NCBI GenBank assembly: GCA_913061145.1
Contig: CAJXUQ010000009.1
Span: forward strand, 1-64,000
DNA: 64,000 bases
Direction of reading: 5' to 3'
Source of the DNA: an uncultured Haliea sp.
GTDB lineage: Bacteria; Pseudomonadota; Gammaproteobacteria; Pseudomonadales; Halieaceae
The position numbers were made by a program, and so were the translations under genes. The notes beneath the pieces were generated by a model, which saw only the letters and a list, made by a program, of their open reading frames with translations, was not told where the DNA came from and did no database searches. Positions 56,090-64,000 of this stretch are shown piece after piece (positions within the stretch are counted from its first letter, which is position 1; the number at the start of each line of letters is the position of its first letter).

Positions 56090-57091
56090 ATGCCCCGAGT
56101 CAGCGCGCCAGCACAGTACATCCTGATCCTGATCGACATGGTCGAGAGCTGGGGCTTTGACCGTGAGGACATGCTGGTCGGCACCTCCCTCGCGGACTCC
56201 GGGCTCGCCGGTATCGGTGCGCGCGTCAGTGAAGACGACTTTTCCCGACTGGTCGCCAACGCCCTGGCCATCACCGGCAATACGGCGCTGGGCCTGCAGC
56301 TTGGCATGCGCCTGAACCTGAGCGCACACGCCATCCTCGGTCAGGCCTTCATGACCTGCCGCGACCTGCGTCAGGTGATGGATCTGTTCATGCGCTACTA
56401 CCACCTGCTGTCCTCGCCCACGCTGCAACTCGAATTCACCGAAACCGAGGGCCGCTGCGTACTGACCACCGTCGCCGCACCCGCTGACAATCCACCCGAA
56501 TTCGGCACCGAGCTGATGTATGCCGCCATGCTCAATACACTCCGCGGCCTGCTCAACCGGCAGGATCTCGTTGTGCGCGTGGAACTCCCCTACCCGCCGC
56601 CACCGCATGCAGACACCTACCGCGAGGTGTTTGGCGAGGACGTGCACTTCGACAGTGCGCTGGGGCGCATCTCGTTTGACGCCCGCCTGCTGGATGTGGC
56701 CCTGCCGCTATCCAATCCTGCACTGCGTTCGCTGTATGAGAACGAGTGCGCACGTCTACTGGCGGACCTGGAAGAACATGACTCCGTGTCGGAGCAAACC
56801 CTGCGCCTGCTGCGCAAGCTGGAGGGCCAGTATCCGCAGATGCCCCAGGTGGCCAACATGCTCAACCTGAGCCCCCGCACCTACCGCCGGCGCCTGGAAC
56901 ATGAGGGCACCGCGTACCAGCAGCTGCTGGACAAAGTCCGGGCAGAACATGCCACTCGTTACCTGAAAAACGGTCGCCTGCCCCTGTCCACTATTGCCTA
57001 CCTGGTCGGTTTCAACGACGCCTCCAATTTCCGCCGCGCCTACCAGAAATGGACCGGTCGCACACCGCGGGAGGTACGCTCTGAGCGCTGA
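56090..57091 (+). CDS. AraC-family regulator with arabinose-binding-like N-domain
   Basis: A 333-residue regulator of the OruR/MmsR-like group: N-terminal ligand domain (about 15-200), C-terminal double HTH (about 235-333) with NMLNLSPRTYRRRLEHEG and STIAYLVGFNDASNFRRAYQ. These regulators activate a neighbouring gene when their ligand is present; the divergent diiron protein is the obvious target. ATG 56090 is chosen over the TTG at 56072. Confidence 0.88.
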   Translation: MPRVSAPAQYILILIDMVESWGFDREDMLVGTSLADSGLAGIGARVSEDDFSRLVANALAITGNTALGLQLGMRLNLSAHAILGQAFMTCRDLRQVMDLFMRYYHLLSSPTLQLEFTETEGRCVLTTVAAPADNPPEFGTELMYAAMLNTLRGLLNRQDLVVRVELPYPPPPHADTYREVFGEDVHFDSALGRISFDARLLDVALPLSNPALRSLYENECARLLADLEEHDSVSEQTLRLLRKLEGQYPQMPQVANMLNLSPRTYRRRLEHEGTAYQQLLDKVRAEHATRYLKNGRLPLSTIAYLVGFNDASNFRRAYQKWTGRTPREVRSER

Positions 57092-58151
57092 ACAGGCACT
57101 GTCGGTCTACCTCGGGCGTCGCGCCGCCGGGGTGCTGCGCGATCAGGGCTGGCACCCGGATCACTTCAGCCTGTTACTGGGTGCCTCCGGGGGACCGAAG
57201 TGGCTGGTGCTGGGACAGCTGGACCGCGTGTTGTTCGGCGACTTCCTGCAACGCGGCGGGGAACCGATGTCGCTGCTGGGGTCCTCGATCGGCTCCTGGC
57301 GCCACGCCTGCCTGGCGCAGACGGATCCTGTGGCGGCGCTGGACCGGTTCCAGAACGCCTACCTGGAGCAGGCCTACAGCGCGCGTCCACCACCCAGCGA
57401 AATCAGCGCCGCCAGCGCACACATCCTCGCCCAGCTGCTGGGCGCCGAGGGCGCCGCCGCACTGAGCGATCACCCTCGCTGGCGCACCCACATTGTGACC
57501 GCACGCGGCAGAGGGCCTGCGGGCGCACGACAACCGGCCCTGCTCGGCGCCGCCATGGGCGCGGCGGCGCTCGGCAACACCGTCCACCGCCGACTGCTTG
57601 GTGCCGGCTTCCAGCGAGTGGTCTTCCACAGCGGCGAACGCCCGGCTCCGCAGCTCTCGATGGCTGACTTCAATACCGCCTACACGCCCCTGCGGCCGGC
57701 GACGGTGCCTCTCGCGTTGCAGGCCAGCGGCTCAATTCCCTTCGTACTGGCCGGCGAACGCAACATTGGCGGCGCACCACCGGGACACTACTGGGATGGT
57801 GGCATCATCGACTATCACTTCGACCTGAGACAGTACCGCGGCGAGGGACTGGTGCTGTACCCACACTTCCGCCCTGACCTCACCGCGGGCTGGTTCGACA
57901 AGTTCCTGCCCTGGCGCAGATCCGGCCTGGAGAATCTCGACGACCTGGTGCTGCTGTGCCCCAGCCCGCAGTTCGTCGCCACGCTGCCCGGGGGGAAAAT
58001 CCCGGACCGCAGAGATTTCACCCGCTTGAGCACCGCTCAGAGGGTGGCGGTCTGGCGCGAGTGTGTGGCGCGCAGCGAGGCGCTGGCGGAAGCGTTCCAG
58101 GCATTGATCGATGGCCCCGACCCGCTGGCGGGCGCCACGCTGCTCAGCTGA
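57081..58151 (+). CDS. Patatin-like hydrolase, apparently starting at CTG
   Basis: A 356-residue patatin-like alpha/beta protein. The nucleophile elbow GSSIGSW (about 70-76) gives the catalytic Ser and YWDGGIIDYHF contains the dyad Asp in DGG; LLGASGGPKWLVLG supplies the oxyanion-type glycine loop. Likely a lipid acyl hydrolase. No ATG or GTG lies near the conserved start. CTG 57081 has GGGAGG six bases upstream and overlaps the AraC gene by 11 bases; the alternatives are TTG 56994, deep in the AraC gene, or GTG 57130, which would cut the N-terminus. Confidence 0.78.
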   Translation: MSAEQALSVYLGRRAAGVLRDQGWHPDHFSLLLGASGGPKWLVLGQLDRVLFGDFLQRGGEPMSLLGSSIGSWRHACLAQTDPVAALDRFQNAYLEQAYSARPPPSEISAASAHILAQLLGAEGAAALSDHPRWRTHIVTARGRGPAGARQPALLGAAMGAAALGNTVHRRLLGAGFQRVVFHSGERPAPQLSMADFNTAYTPLRPATVPLALQASGSIPFVLAGERNIGGAPPGHYWDGGIIDYHFDLRQYRGEGLVLYPHFRPDLTAGWFDKFLPWRRSGLENLDDLVLLCPSPQFVATLPGGKIPDRRDFTRLSTAQRVAVWRECVARSEALAEAFQALIDGPDPLAGATLLS

Positions 58152-58419
58152 TCATCTCGTCGAGGTAGCGTTGCACTTCGGCACGCAGCGGCCCCTGGAA
58201 CGCCGAGGCCAGCAGGCCGAGGCGCACCGACACGTCCACCAGCCCGTCGTGAAACGACAGCTTGCCGTCGATACCGCCGCCCTTCATGCGCACGCTGTCA
58301 CCCTCCCAGCGCGAGCGCACGCCGTGTTCGCGCTCCAGCTGGTCCGCGAGACGCTGCGCCGCCTGACGCAGGTCCTCTTTGGGCATGGTGTAAGGTTTGG
58401 TCAGCCGGAATCCCGCCAT
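58144..58419 (-). CDS. Polyhydroxyalkanoate-system family protein
   Basis: A 91-residue protein matching the PHA-granule-region family (GIDGKLSFHDGLVDVSVRLG then LRAEVQRYLDEM). Members occur near PHA synthesis genes, but none is in this window and the function is unknown. It overlaps the convergent patatin-like gene by 8 bases. Confidence 0.8.
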   Translation of the reverse strand: MAGFRLTKPYTMPKEDLRQAAQRLADQLEREHGVRSRWEGDSVRMKGGGIDGKLSFHDGLVDVSVRLGLLASAFQGPLRAEVQRYLDEMIS

Positions 58420-58449
58420 GGTCGAATGCCTGTATTTTTGTGCCCAAGA

Positions 58450-59325
58450 TTACGCCGAGCCGCGGCGCATGACCAGCCAGTTGCCCGCCAGCACCAGGGC
58501 GAAGCCCAACACCCCCAGCAGTGTCCAGTGGTAGCCCTCGAATACGGTCGAGATCAGCAGCGCTACCACCGGGAACAGCAGCGAGCTGTAGGCCGCCCGT
58601 CCCGGACCAATATTGCCGATGAGCGTGACATAGGCCCAGAACGCCACCACCGAGCCGAACACCGCAAGATACAGCAGGGAACTCAGGTAACTGAACTGCC
58701 AGTCGACCGTAATAGGCGTGCCCAGCAGCAGCGCGGTGCTATACAGTGCAAGCGCACCGTAGAGCATACCCCAGGCGTTGCAGACCAGCACCGGCAAGCC
58801 ATCGCGACTGTTGCGCGCCGCGAAAATATTGCCAAAGGACGCACAGCAGGTGCCGGCAAAACACAGCAGCAGCGCGCGAAAGCCAGCATCGTCGAAGGTA
58901 AAGCTCTCCAGCTGCGGCATAAACACACCGACCATCCCAACCAACCCGATGCCGGCGCCCAGCGCCACCATGCCGCTGATGGGAAGTCGCAGGAAAATGG
59001 CGCCATTGACCATGTTCAGCACGACCTGGGTAGAGAACACCACGGCCACCAGGCCACTGGCCAGATGCTCACTGGCGGGATAAATGAACAGGTAATTACC
59101 GCTGAACAGGCACAGTCCCTGAAAGAAGACCATGAGGTGGTCGCGCCGCGAGAGCGGCGTCAGGCGACGGCGCAGCACCAGATACAGAAAGATCAGCAGC
59201 GCGGCGAGCATGGAGCGATGGGCAATAGAGACCATCGGCGCCACTGTCCCCAGCTGGAATTTGATGGCGATCCAGGTAGAGCCCCAGATCACCACCGTGA
59301 TGGCATATAACAGCAGGTTATTCAT
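58450..59325 (-). CDS. EamA/DMT-family transporter
   Basis: A 291-residue inner-membrane protein with ten predicted helices in two EamA repeats (VVIWGSTWIAIKFQLG in the first, FWAYVTLIGNIGPGRAAYSS in the second). Members export or import small metabolites such as amino acids or nucleotides. The substrate cannot be told from sequence. Confidence 0.9.
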   Translation of the reverse strand: MNNLLLYAITVVIWGSTWIAIKFQLGTVAPMVSIAHRSMLAALLIFLYLVLRRRLTPLSRRDHLMVFFQGLCLFSGNYLFIYPASEHLASGLVAVVFSTQVVLNMVNGAIFLRLPISGMVALGAGIGLVGMVGVFMPQLESFTFDDAGFRALLLCFAGTCCASFGNIFAARNSRDGLPVLVCNAWGMLYGALALYSTALLLGTPITVDWQFSYLSSLLYLAVFGSVVAFWAYVTLIGNIGPGRAAYSSLLFPVVALLISTVFEGYHWTLLGVLGFALVLAGNWLVMRRGSA

Positions 59326-59396
59326 GGCGCGGGCCGACGAAAAGCGCGCACTTTAGCGCATCCGCCGGCTCGCGCCTACAGGACCGCTGGCAGGGG

Positions 59397-60263
59397 TCAG
59401 CGCTTGATAAACTCGCTGGCGTACCAGTTCAGCATGGCGATCTTCTCGTCCAGGGGCTTGTCTTCCTCCATCTCGTAGACGTTGCGGAAGCCGATCACCA
59501 CATCGGTCACGCCAATGCTTTCCAGTTTCTCGATACCTTCGCGGGTAAACGCGTCCTGACCGGTAGTGAAAATACGGAAAGGGCGATCGCTGGTACCGTG
59601 CTCATCGCGCAGTTCGTGCAGGCGACGTATATAGCCTTCCAGCTGCTGCATGTCCGCACCGGCACACATCCAGCCATCACCGACCTTGGCCGCGCGACGC
59701 AGTGCCGGCTCGGCATGGCCACCCACGAGTATGGGGGTGGGCGCGGTAGGCTTGGGGGTCATTTTGATCGCCGGCAGGTTGTGAATCTCGCCCTTGTAGC
59801 CGAAGAACTCGCCGCTCTCCAGGCCACGAATGATGTCGATCTGCTCGTCCAGACGCAGACCGCGCTTTTCCCACGGCACATCGCAGACCGCAAAGTCCTC
59901 TTCCCAGGGGCTGATACCCACCCCGAAGTCAAAGCGGTTGTTGGACAGCGCCTGGATGCTCTGCACCTGCTTGGCAACAATCGCCACCTGGCGCACCGCC
60001 ACCTTGTAGACGAACGTGGCGAAGCGAATCTTCTCGGTAACGGTTGCCATGCCTGCGACGGCGATCAGGCTTTCGAGAAACGGCACGCTCTCCAGAAACT
60101 CGCGGCTGCCATCCTTGTTGTACGGATACTTGGAGCTGGCCTCCTGCGGGTAACAAATGCTGTCGGGGATGGTCAGGCCGTCGTAACCGGCCTGCTCCGC
60201 GGCTTGCGCCAGCGGTACGTAGTGATCGGCCTCACACATACCGATCTGGTAACTGAATCTCAT
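59397..60263 (-). CDS. Luciferase-like (LLM class) oxidoreductase
   Basis: A 288-residue TIM-barrel flavin-dependent oxidoreductase of the F420/FMN luciferase-like class. Typical stretches are YQIGMCEADHYVPLAQAAEQ, FDFGVGISPWEEDF and PTPILVGGHAEPALRRAAK. Whether it binds FMN or F420 is not decided by these motifs. It is unrelated in detail to the RutA-like enzyme at 10050. Monocistronic, divergent from hslO. Start MRFSYQIGM; the ATG one codon earlier is possible. Confidence 0.87.
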   Translation of the reverse strand: MRFSYQIGMCEADHYVPLAQAAEQAGYDGLTIPDSICYPQEASSKYPYNKDGSREFLESVPFLESLIAVAGMATVTEKIRFATFVYKVAVRQVAIVAKQVQSIQALSNNRFDFGVGISPWEEDFAVCDVPWEKRGLRLDEQIDIIRGLESGEFFGYKGEIHNLPAIKMTPKPTAPTPILVGGHAEPALRRAAKVGDGWMCAGADMQQLEGYIRRLHELRDEHGTSDRPFRIFTTGQDAFTREGIEKLESIGVTDVVIGFRNVYEMEEDKPLDEKIAMLNWYASEFIKR

Positions 60264-60440
60264 CATGCTGCTCCTGTCTATTATGGCGCGGCCGCCACCG
60301 CAGCCACCTATGAACTACGGCCACTGTACTCCGGCGGATGACCCGGGTCACCGTAACCATTAAAATAGATGGGAGCGGCCTCAAATGCTAAACCTTGCCA
60401 ACCGAAGCACCCGTACGCCGGCGCACCGTCGGAGCGAAAC

Positions 60441-61355
60441 ATGGATGACAGCACCCTCATGACCGACACTGCAGATACCCGGGACACGGGCACCGACTAC
60501 AGCCGACGCTTTCTCTTTGACGATGCTGATATCCGTGGCGAACTGGTGCAGCTGGATCGCACACTGGCGGACCTGCTGGCCGTTCACCAGTACGCGCCGG
60601 GGGTGTGCCGGTTACTGGGTGAATTCCTGGCCGCTGCGACCCTGCTCAGCACCACCCTGAAATTCGAGGGGCGACTGGTATTGCAGGCACGCAGCGAGGG
60701 CGAGATTCCCCTGCTGATGGCCGAGTGCAGCGACCAGCTGCTGGTGCGGGGTATCGCACGAGGTGCCCAGCATGCCACCTCCGAGGCGTTTACCCAGCTG
60801 CTGGCGGGCGGGGTGCTGGCGATCACCGTGGAGCCCCTGAGGGGCAAGCCGTACCAGGGTATTGTGCCCCTGTCAGAGAACTCACTCGCCGCCAGCCTGG
60901 ATGCCTATTTCGAGCAGTCGGAACAGCTGCAGACCCGCCTCTGGCTGGCCAGCGACGGGCGACAGGCCGCCGGGCTCCTGCTGCAGCAACTGCCGGCCCA
61001 GCTGCAGCGCAGCGCCGAAGAGCGGGCCCGGCAATGGCAACATGCGAGCACGCTCGCCGCCACCGTGAGCAGCGACGAGTTGCTGCAGCTGCCCGCGGAA
61101 ACCCTGCTGCACCGCCTCTACCATGAAGATCCCGTGCGCCTGTTCGACCCGCGCGCGGTGCGCTTCCACTGCAGCTGTTCAGAGCAGCGCAGCCGCAGCG
61201 CGCTGGCCGCCCTGCCGCCTCACGAACTGGAGGACATTCTCGCCGAGCAGGGCCACATTGCGGTGGATTGTGAGTTCTGCAACCAGCAGTACCGTTTCGA
61301 GCGCGAGGCACTGTACGACCTGCTGGCGGATGGCCGCGGTGGGACCGTGCATTGA
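60441..61355 (+). CDS. hslO: Redox-regulated chaperone Hsp33
   Basis: A 304-residue cytoplasmic holdase activated by oxidative unfolding. The zinc-binding redox switch is complete at the C-terminus: CSC in FHCSCSEQ and CxxC in CEFCNQQY. ATG 60441 with GGAG upstream; about 15 extra N-terminal residues precede the usual family start. Confidence 0.95.
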   Translation: MDDSTLMTDTADTRDTGTDYSRRFLFDDADIRGELVQLDRTLADLLAVHQYAPGVCRLLGEFLAAATLLSTTLKFEGRLVLQARSEGEIPLLMAECSDQLLVRGIARGAQHATSEAFTQLLAGGVLAITVEPLRGKPYQGIVPLSENSLAASLDAYFEQSEQLQTRLWLASDGRQAAGLLLQQLPAQLQRSAEERARQWQHASTLAATVSSDELLQLPAETLLHRLYHEDPVRLFDPRAVRFHCSCSEQRSRSALAALPPHELEDILAEQGHIAVDCEFCNQQYRFEREALYDLLADGRGGTVH

Positions 61356-61392
61356 GACTCGCCGACGATCGCCGAAATTTTGCATAATCCGG

Positions 61393-61421
61393 TTCGCATA
61401 CCCGGGGGATTCTGACATAAT
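61393..61421 (+). promoter_or_regulatory. Putative promoter of pckA
   Basis: TTCGCA (61393-61398) and CATAAT (61416-61421) with 17-base spacer, 80 bases before the pckA start. Confidence 0.35.
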
Positions 61422-61501
61422 GGCGCCCCCTGAAAGACCCCTAGAGGCAACTCCGCCCAGCGTGGCGGGCTGCACTGAGCAGCAGGAACACAGGACTCAC
61501 C

Positions 61502-63061
61502 ATGACCCTTGAAAGCAACACGCCCCGGGAATACATTGACCTGGGTACGGCACAGCTGGTTGAAGAGGCACTCAAACGCGGTGAAGGCATTCTTGCCGAT
61601 ACCGGCGCCCTTCTGGTTACCACGGGCAAGCGCACCGGCCGTTCTCCCGCCGACCGCTTCATCGTGCGTGAACCCAGCACCGAGGACAGCATAGACTGGG
61701 GCCCGGTCAACCGCCCCTTCGATGCCGAGCGTTTTGACACCCTCTGGGACGAAGTTGAAGCCTACCTGGATGAGCGCGACCGCTTCGTCTCCAACCTCCA
61801 CGTTGGCGAGCACAGCGACCACTACCTGCCGGTGCGGGTTGTCACGGAAACTGCGTGGCAGAACCTGTTCGGACGCAACATGTTCATCCGCCCCAAGCAA
61901 TACAACATCGGCCGCAAGCCGGAGTGGACCGTGATGAACGCACCCGGTTTTGTCTGTGACCCGGCGCGCCACGGCAGCAACTCCGATGGCATCGTGATCC
62001 TCAATTTTGCCCGGCGCAAAATTCTGCTGGCGGGCATGCGCTACGCCGGTGAAATGAAGAAAGCCATGTTTTCGGTGCAGAACTTCCTGCTGCCGGAAAA
62101 AGACGTCATGTCCATGCACTGCTCGGCCAACGTCGGTGAAGACGGCGACACAACCCTGTTCTTTGGTCTCTCCGGCACCGGCAAAACCACCCTGTCCGCG
62201 GATCCGGATCGCTACCTCATCGGCGACGATGAGCACGGCTGGGCCAAGGGCTCCGTGTTCAATATCGAAGGCGGCTGTTACGCCAAGACCATCGATCTGA
62301 GCCAGAAGAATGAGCCGGTGATCTGGGATGCCATCAGCTTTGGCGCCATCATCGAGAACGTGGTGCTCGACACCCAGCGCCACGCCGACTACAGCGACAC
62401 CAGCCTGACCGAGAACGGCCGTTGCTGCTACCCGCTGGAGCACGTTGCCAAGCGCACCGAGGCCAACGCCGGCGGTGAACCCAGGTGCGTGATTTTCCTC
62501 ACCTGCGACGTATCCGGCGTACTGCCCCCCGTTTCCATACTGTCCAAGGAAGCGGCCGCGTTCCACTTCCTGAGCGGCTACACGGCACGGGTTGGCTCTA
62601 CCGAACTGGGTGCGGAAGCGGGCATTCACCCCACCTTCTCCACCTGTTTCGGTGCCCCTTTCATGCCGCGCCCGGCCAGTGACTACGCCGAATTGCTGAT
62701 GAAACGCATTGAGGACTTCGGCAGCCAGGTCTACCTGATCAACACCGGCTGGACCGGCGGCTCCGGCGCCCCCGGCGGCACAGGCTCACGCTTCCCGATC
62801 CCGGTGACTCGCGCCGTCGTTGCGGCGGCACAGAGCGGCGCACTGCTGAACGCGCCCCGCGAACACCTGGACATTCTCAATCTGGATTTCCCGACGGCCA
62901 TTCCCGGCGTCGACGCCAAGTACACCAACCCCCGCAACAGCTGGGGCGATACGGCAGCGTATGATGAGCAGGCGCGCACCCTCGCGACCCTGTTCCAGGA
63001 AAACATCAAGAAGTTCGACGTGTCACCGGCCATTGTTGCCGCAGGGCCAAAGCCGAACTGA
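61502..63061 (+). CDS. pckA: Phosphoenolpyruvate carboxykinase (ATP)
   Basis: A 519-residue gluconeogenic enzyme forming PEP from oxaloacetate and ATP. The P-loop GLSGTGKTT is at 222-230 (kinase-1a), the metal motif in [15 protein letters not shown] (kinase-2), and the substrate segment RSPADRF near the N-terminus. The gene follows hslO, a frequent neighbour in gammaproteobacteria. Confidence 0.97.
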   Translation: MTLESNTPREYIDLGTAQLVEEALKRGEGILADTGALLVTTGKRTGRSPADRFIVREPSTEDSIDWGPVNRPFDAERFDTLWDEVEAYLDERDRFVSNLHVGEHSDHYLPVRVVTETAWQNLFGRNMFIRPKQYNIGRKPEWTVMNAPGFVCDPARHGSNSDGIVILNFARRKILLAGMRYAGEMKKAMFSVQNFLLPEKDVMSMHCSANVGEDGDTTLFFGLSGTGKTTLSADPDRYLIGDDEHGWAKGSVFNIEGGCYAKTIDLSQKNEPVIWDAISFGAIIENVVLDTQRHADYSDTSLTENGRCCYPLEHVAKRTEANAGGEPRCVIFLTCDVSGVLPPVSILSKEAAAFHFLSGYTARVGSTELGAEAGIHPTFSTCFGAPFMPRPASDYAELLMKRIEDFGSQVYLINTGWTGGSGAPGGTGSRFPIPVTRAVVAAAQSGALLNAPREHLDILNLDFPTAIPGVDAKYTNPRNSWGDTAAYDEQARTLATLFQENIKKFDVSPAIVAAGPKPN

Positions 63062-63069
63062 GTCTGCGT

Positions 63070-63090
63070 GCCGGTACGCAGTGTACCGGC
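63070..63090. terminator. Hairpin between convergent pckA and RND genes
   Basis: GCCGGTAC (63070-63077), loop GCAGT, GTACCGGC (63083-63090), a perfect 8-base stem followed by a pyrimidine-rich stretch (ACCTTCTTCCC). Likely ends transcription from one or both sides. Confidence 0.55.
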
Positions 63091-63103
63091 GACCTTCTTC
63101 CCA

Positions 63104-64000
63104 CTACGCGGGATCACTCAGGTCCTGCAACCGCTGGCGCCGGTGTAGCACCCTTGCACCCACCTGCTCGCCCGCAAGGTAGAGGCAGGGCACCAGCAGC
63201 AAGGTCACACCCGTGGCGAACAGCACGCCGAATGCCAGTGAGGTCACCATCGGGATGAGGAACTGCGCCTGCACGCTGGTTTCCGCCATGATCGGCAGCA
63301 GACCGACGAAAGTGGTCAGCGAAGTGAGGATGATCGGACGAAAACGGTCCTCGCCCGCCTGTAGCAGGGCCTTGAGCACCGGGTGTCCCACCGCACGCAG
63401 CTGATTGATGCGGTCAATCAGCACCAGGTTGTCGTTCACCACCACGCCCGCACAGGCAATCACGCCAAGGAACGAGAACATGCTCACTTCCCAGTTCAGG
63501 ATAAAGTGCCCGAATATCGCCCCCATCACCCCAAAGGGCACGGCGGTCAGCACCAGTAGCGGCTGGAAATAGGAGCGGAACGGCACCGCCATCAGGGCGT
63601 AGATAACCAACATGGCCAGTACCAGGTACTTCAGCATGGCATCCATGAAGGCCGATTCTTCCTGCAACTCGCCGTCCAGCGACAGGGTCAGCCCCGGAAA
63701 CTGCCGCTTCCATTCCGGCAGGTGGTCATTGAGGATGGCATTGACCACGGCGCGCGGCACCACACTGCCGGGCACCACCTCCGCCGACACCTCCAGCGTG
63801 CGTTTGCGGTTGAGGCGTTCAATGGTCAGATAGCCGGGCTCATACTGCACCTCGGCTACTGTGGCAAACGGCACCTCGCCTCCGGCCGGGGTGCGTACCC
63901 GCATTTCCTGCAGATTATCCACGGACAGGCGCTCCGACTCCGGGTAGCGCACCATCACGCGTACGTCCTCACGGGTGCGGGGAATACGCTGCACTTCAGC
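63104..64000 (-). CDS. RND-family efflux transporter, C-terminal part
   Basis: The last 299 residues of an RND permease; the rest lies beyond the window. It shows the end of a periplasmic porter domain followed by membrane helices with YALMAVPFRSYFQPLLVLTA, GVVVNDNLVLIDRIN (helix 11, with the VNDNLVLID form of the AcrB/CusA-like motif) and ILTSLTTFVGLLPIM. Likely an AcrB-type drug or solute exporter working with a membrane-fusion protein and outer-membrane channel. Confidence 0.9.
   Translation of the reverse strand, partial: AEVQRIPRTREDVRVMVRYPESERLSVDNLQEMRVRTPAGGEVPFATVAEVQYEPGYLTIERLNRKRTLEVSAEVVPGSVVPRAVVNAILNDHLPEWKRQFPGLTLSLDGELQEESAFMDAMLKYLVLAMLVIYALMAVPFRSYFQPLLVLTAVPFGVMGAIFGHFILNWEVSMFSFLGVIACAGVVVNDNLVLIDRINQLRAVGHPVLKALLQAGEDRFRPIILTSLTTFVGLLPIMAETSVQAQFLIPMVTSLAFGVLFATGVTLLLVPCLYLAGEQVGARVLHRRQRLQDLSDPA

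Noticed and set aside
59397-60263. Treating the second luciferase-like enzyme as a duplicate of the one at 10050
   Set aside because: The two share only the fold; signature segments differ and the neighbours are unrelated.

Overview
The window is one end of an assembled contig from a GC-rich, aerobic gammaproteobacterium, most likely a marine heterotroph of the Halieaceae/Cellvibrionales type. Grounds for this: a Pseudomonas-like order proA-nadD-rsfS-rlmH-mrdA-rodA-mltB-rlpA-dacA-ybeD-lipB, a NrdA with two ATP-cones, a PA2778/PA2779 pair, fadBA, hslO and pckA. The taxon is inferred from gene content and order only. The first 46 bases are not genomic: they are an Illumina Nextera library adapter with its i7 index. 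I see no rRNA, tRNA, CRISPR array, insertion sequence or prophage, and no stretch above 300 bases lacks a gene.

47-13339 is the accessory part. After the tail of a RegA/ActR-type response regulator come two divergent arms. The minus arm (4061 to 199) is a B12-dependent acyl-CoA mutase (large and small subunits), its MeaB GTPase chaperone and a crotonase. The plus arm (4223 to 13339) is an iron-ADH-family dehydrogenase, a TetR regulator, an acyl-CoA ligase, a TonB-dependent receptor, a RutA-like flavin monooxygenase, a metallo-beta-lactamase-fold hydrolase and a cytochrome P450. Together they read as a self-contained uptake and degradation pathway: import, hydroxylation, oxidation, flavin-dependent cleavage, hydrolysis, CoA activation, then carbon-skeleton rearrangement. 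The mutase has lost the residues that define methylmalonyl-CoA mutase, so its substrate is probably new. This is the best candidate for an undescribed system here.

13314-26551 is housekeeping: lipoate (lipB, ybeD), cell-wall elongation (dacA, rlpA, mltB, rodA, mrdA), ribosome maturation (rlmH, rsfS), NAD and proline synthesis (nadD, proA), a DsbA-like oxidoreductase, monothiol glutaredoxin, and argD-argF. The accessory cluster abuts lipB where lipA would usually lie.

26552-39883 holds nrdAB (with a perfect DnaA box and a sigma70-like promoter), a small ORF, a Nudix hydrolase, the PA2779/PA2778 pair, a haloalkane dehalogenase, an SLC13-type transporter and fadBA. 39944-44475 holds two outer-membrane porin-like proteins, an amidohydrolase-fold lipoprotein and YqcC. 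44505-47344 is a tight purE-purK-sbtA-sbtB operon linking bicarbonate import to the bicarbonate-consuming purine step.

47514-63061 mixes regulators (NhaR-like, TetR, AraC), dinG, an acyltransferase, small membrane and secreted proteins, a tyrosine phosphatase, rpsT, a diiron ferritin-like oxygenase, a patatin-like hydrolase that seems to start at CTG, a PHA-system protein, an EamA transporter, a luciferase-like oxidoreductase, hslO and pckA. The window ends inside an RND efflux pump gene.
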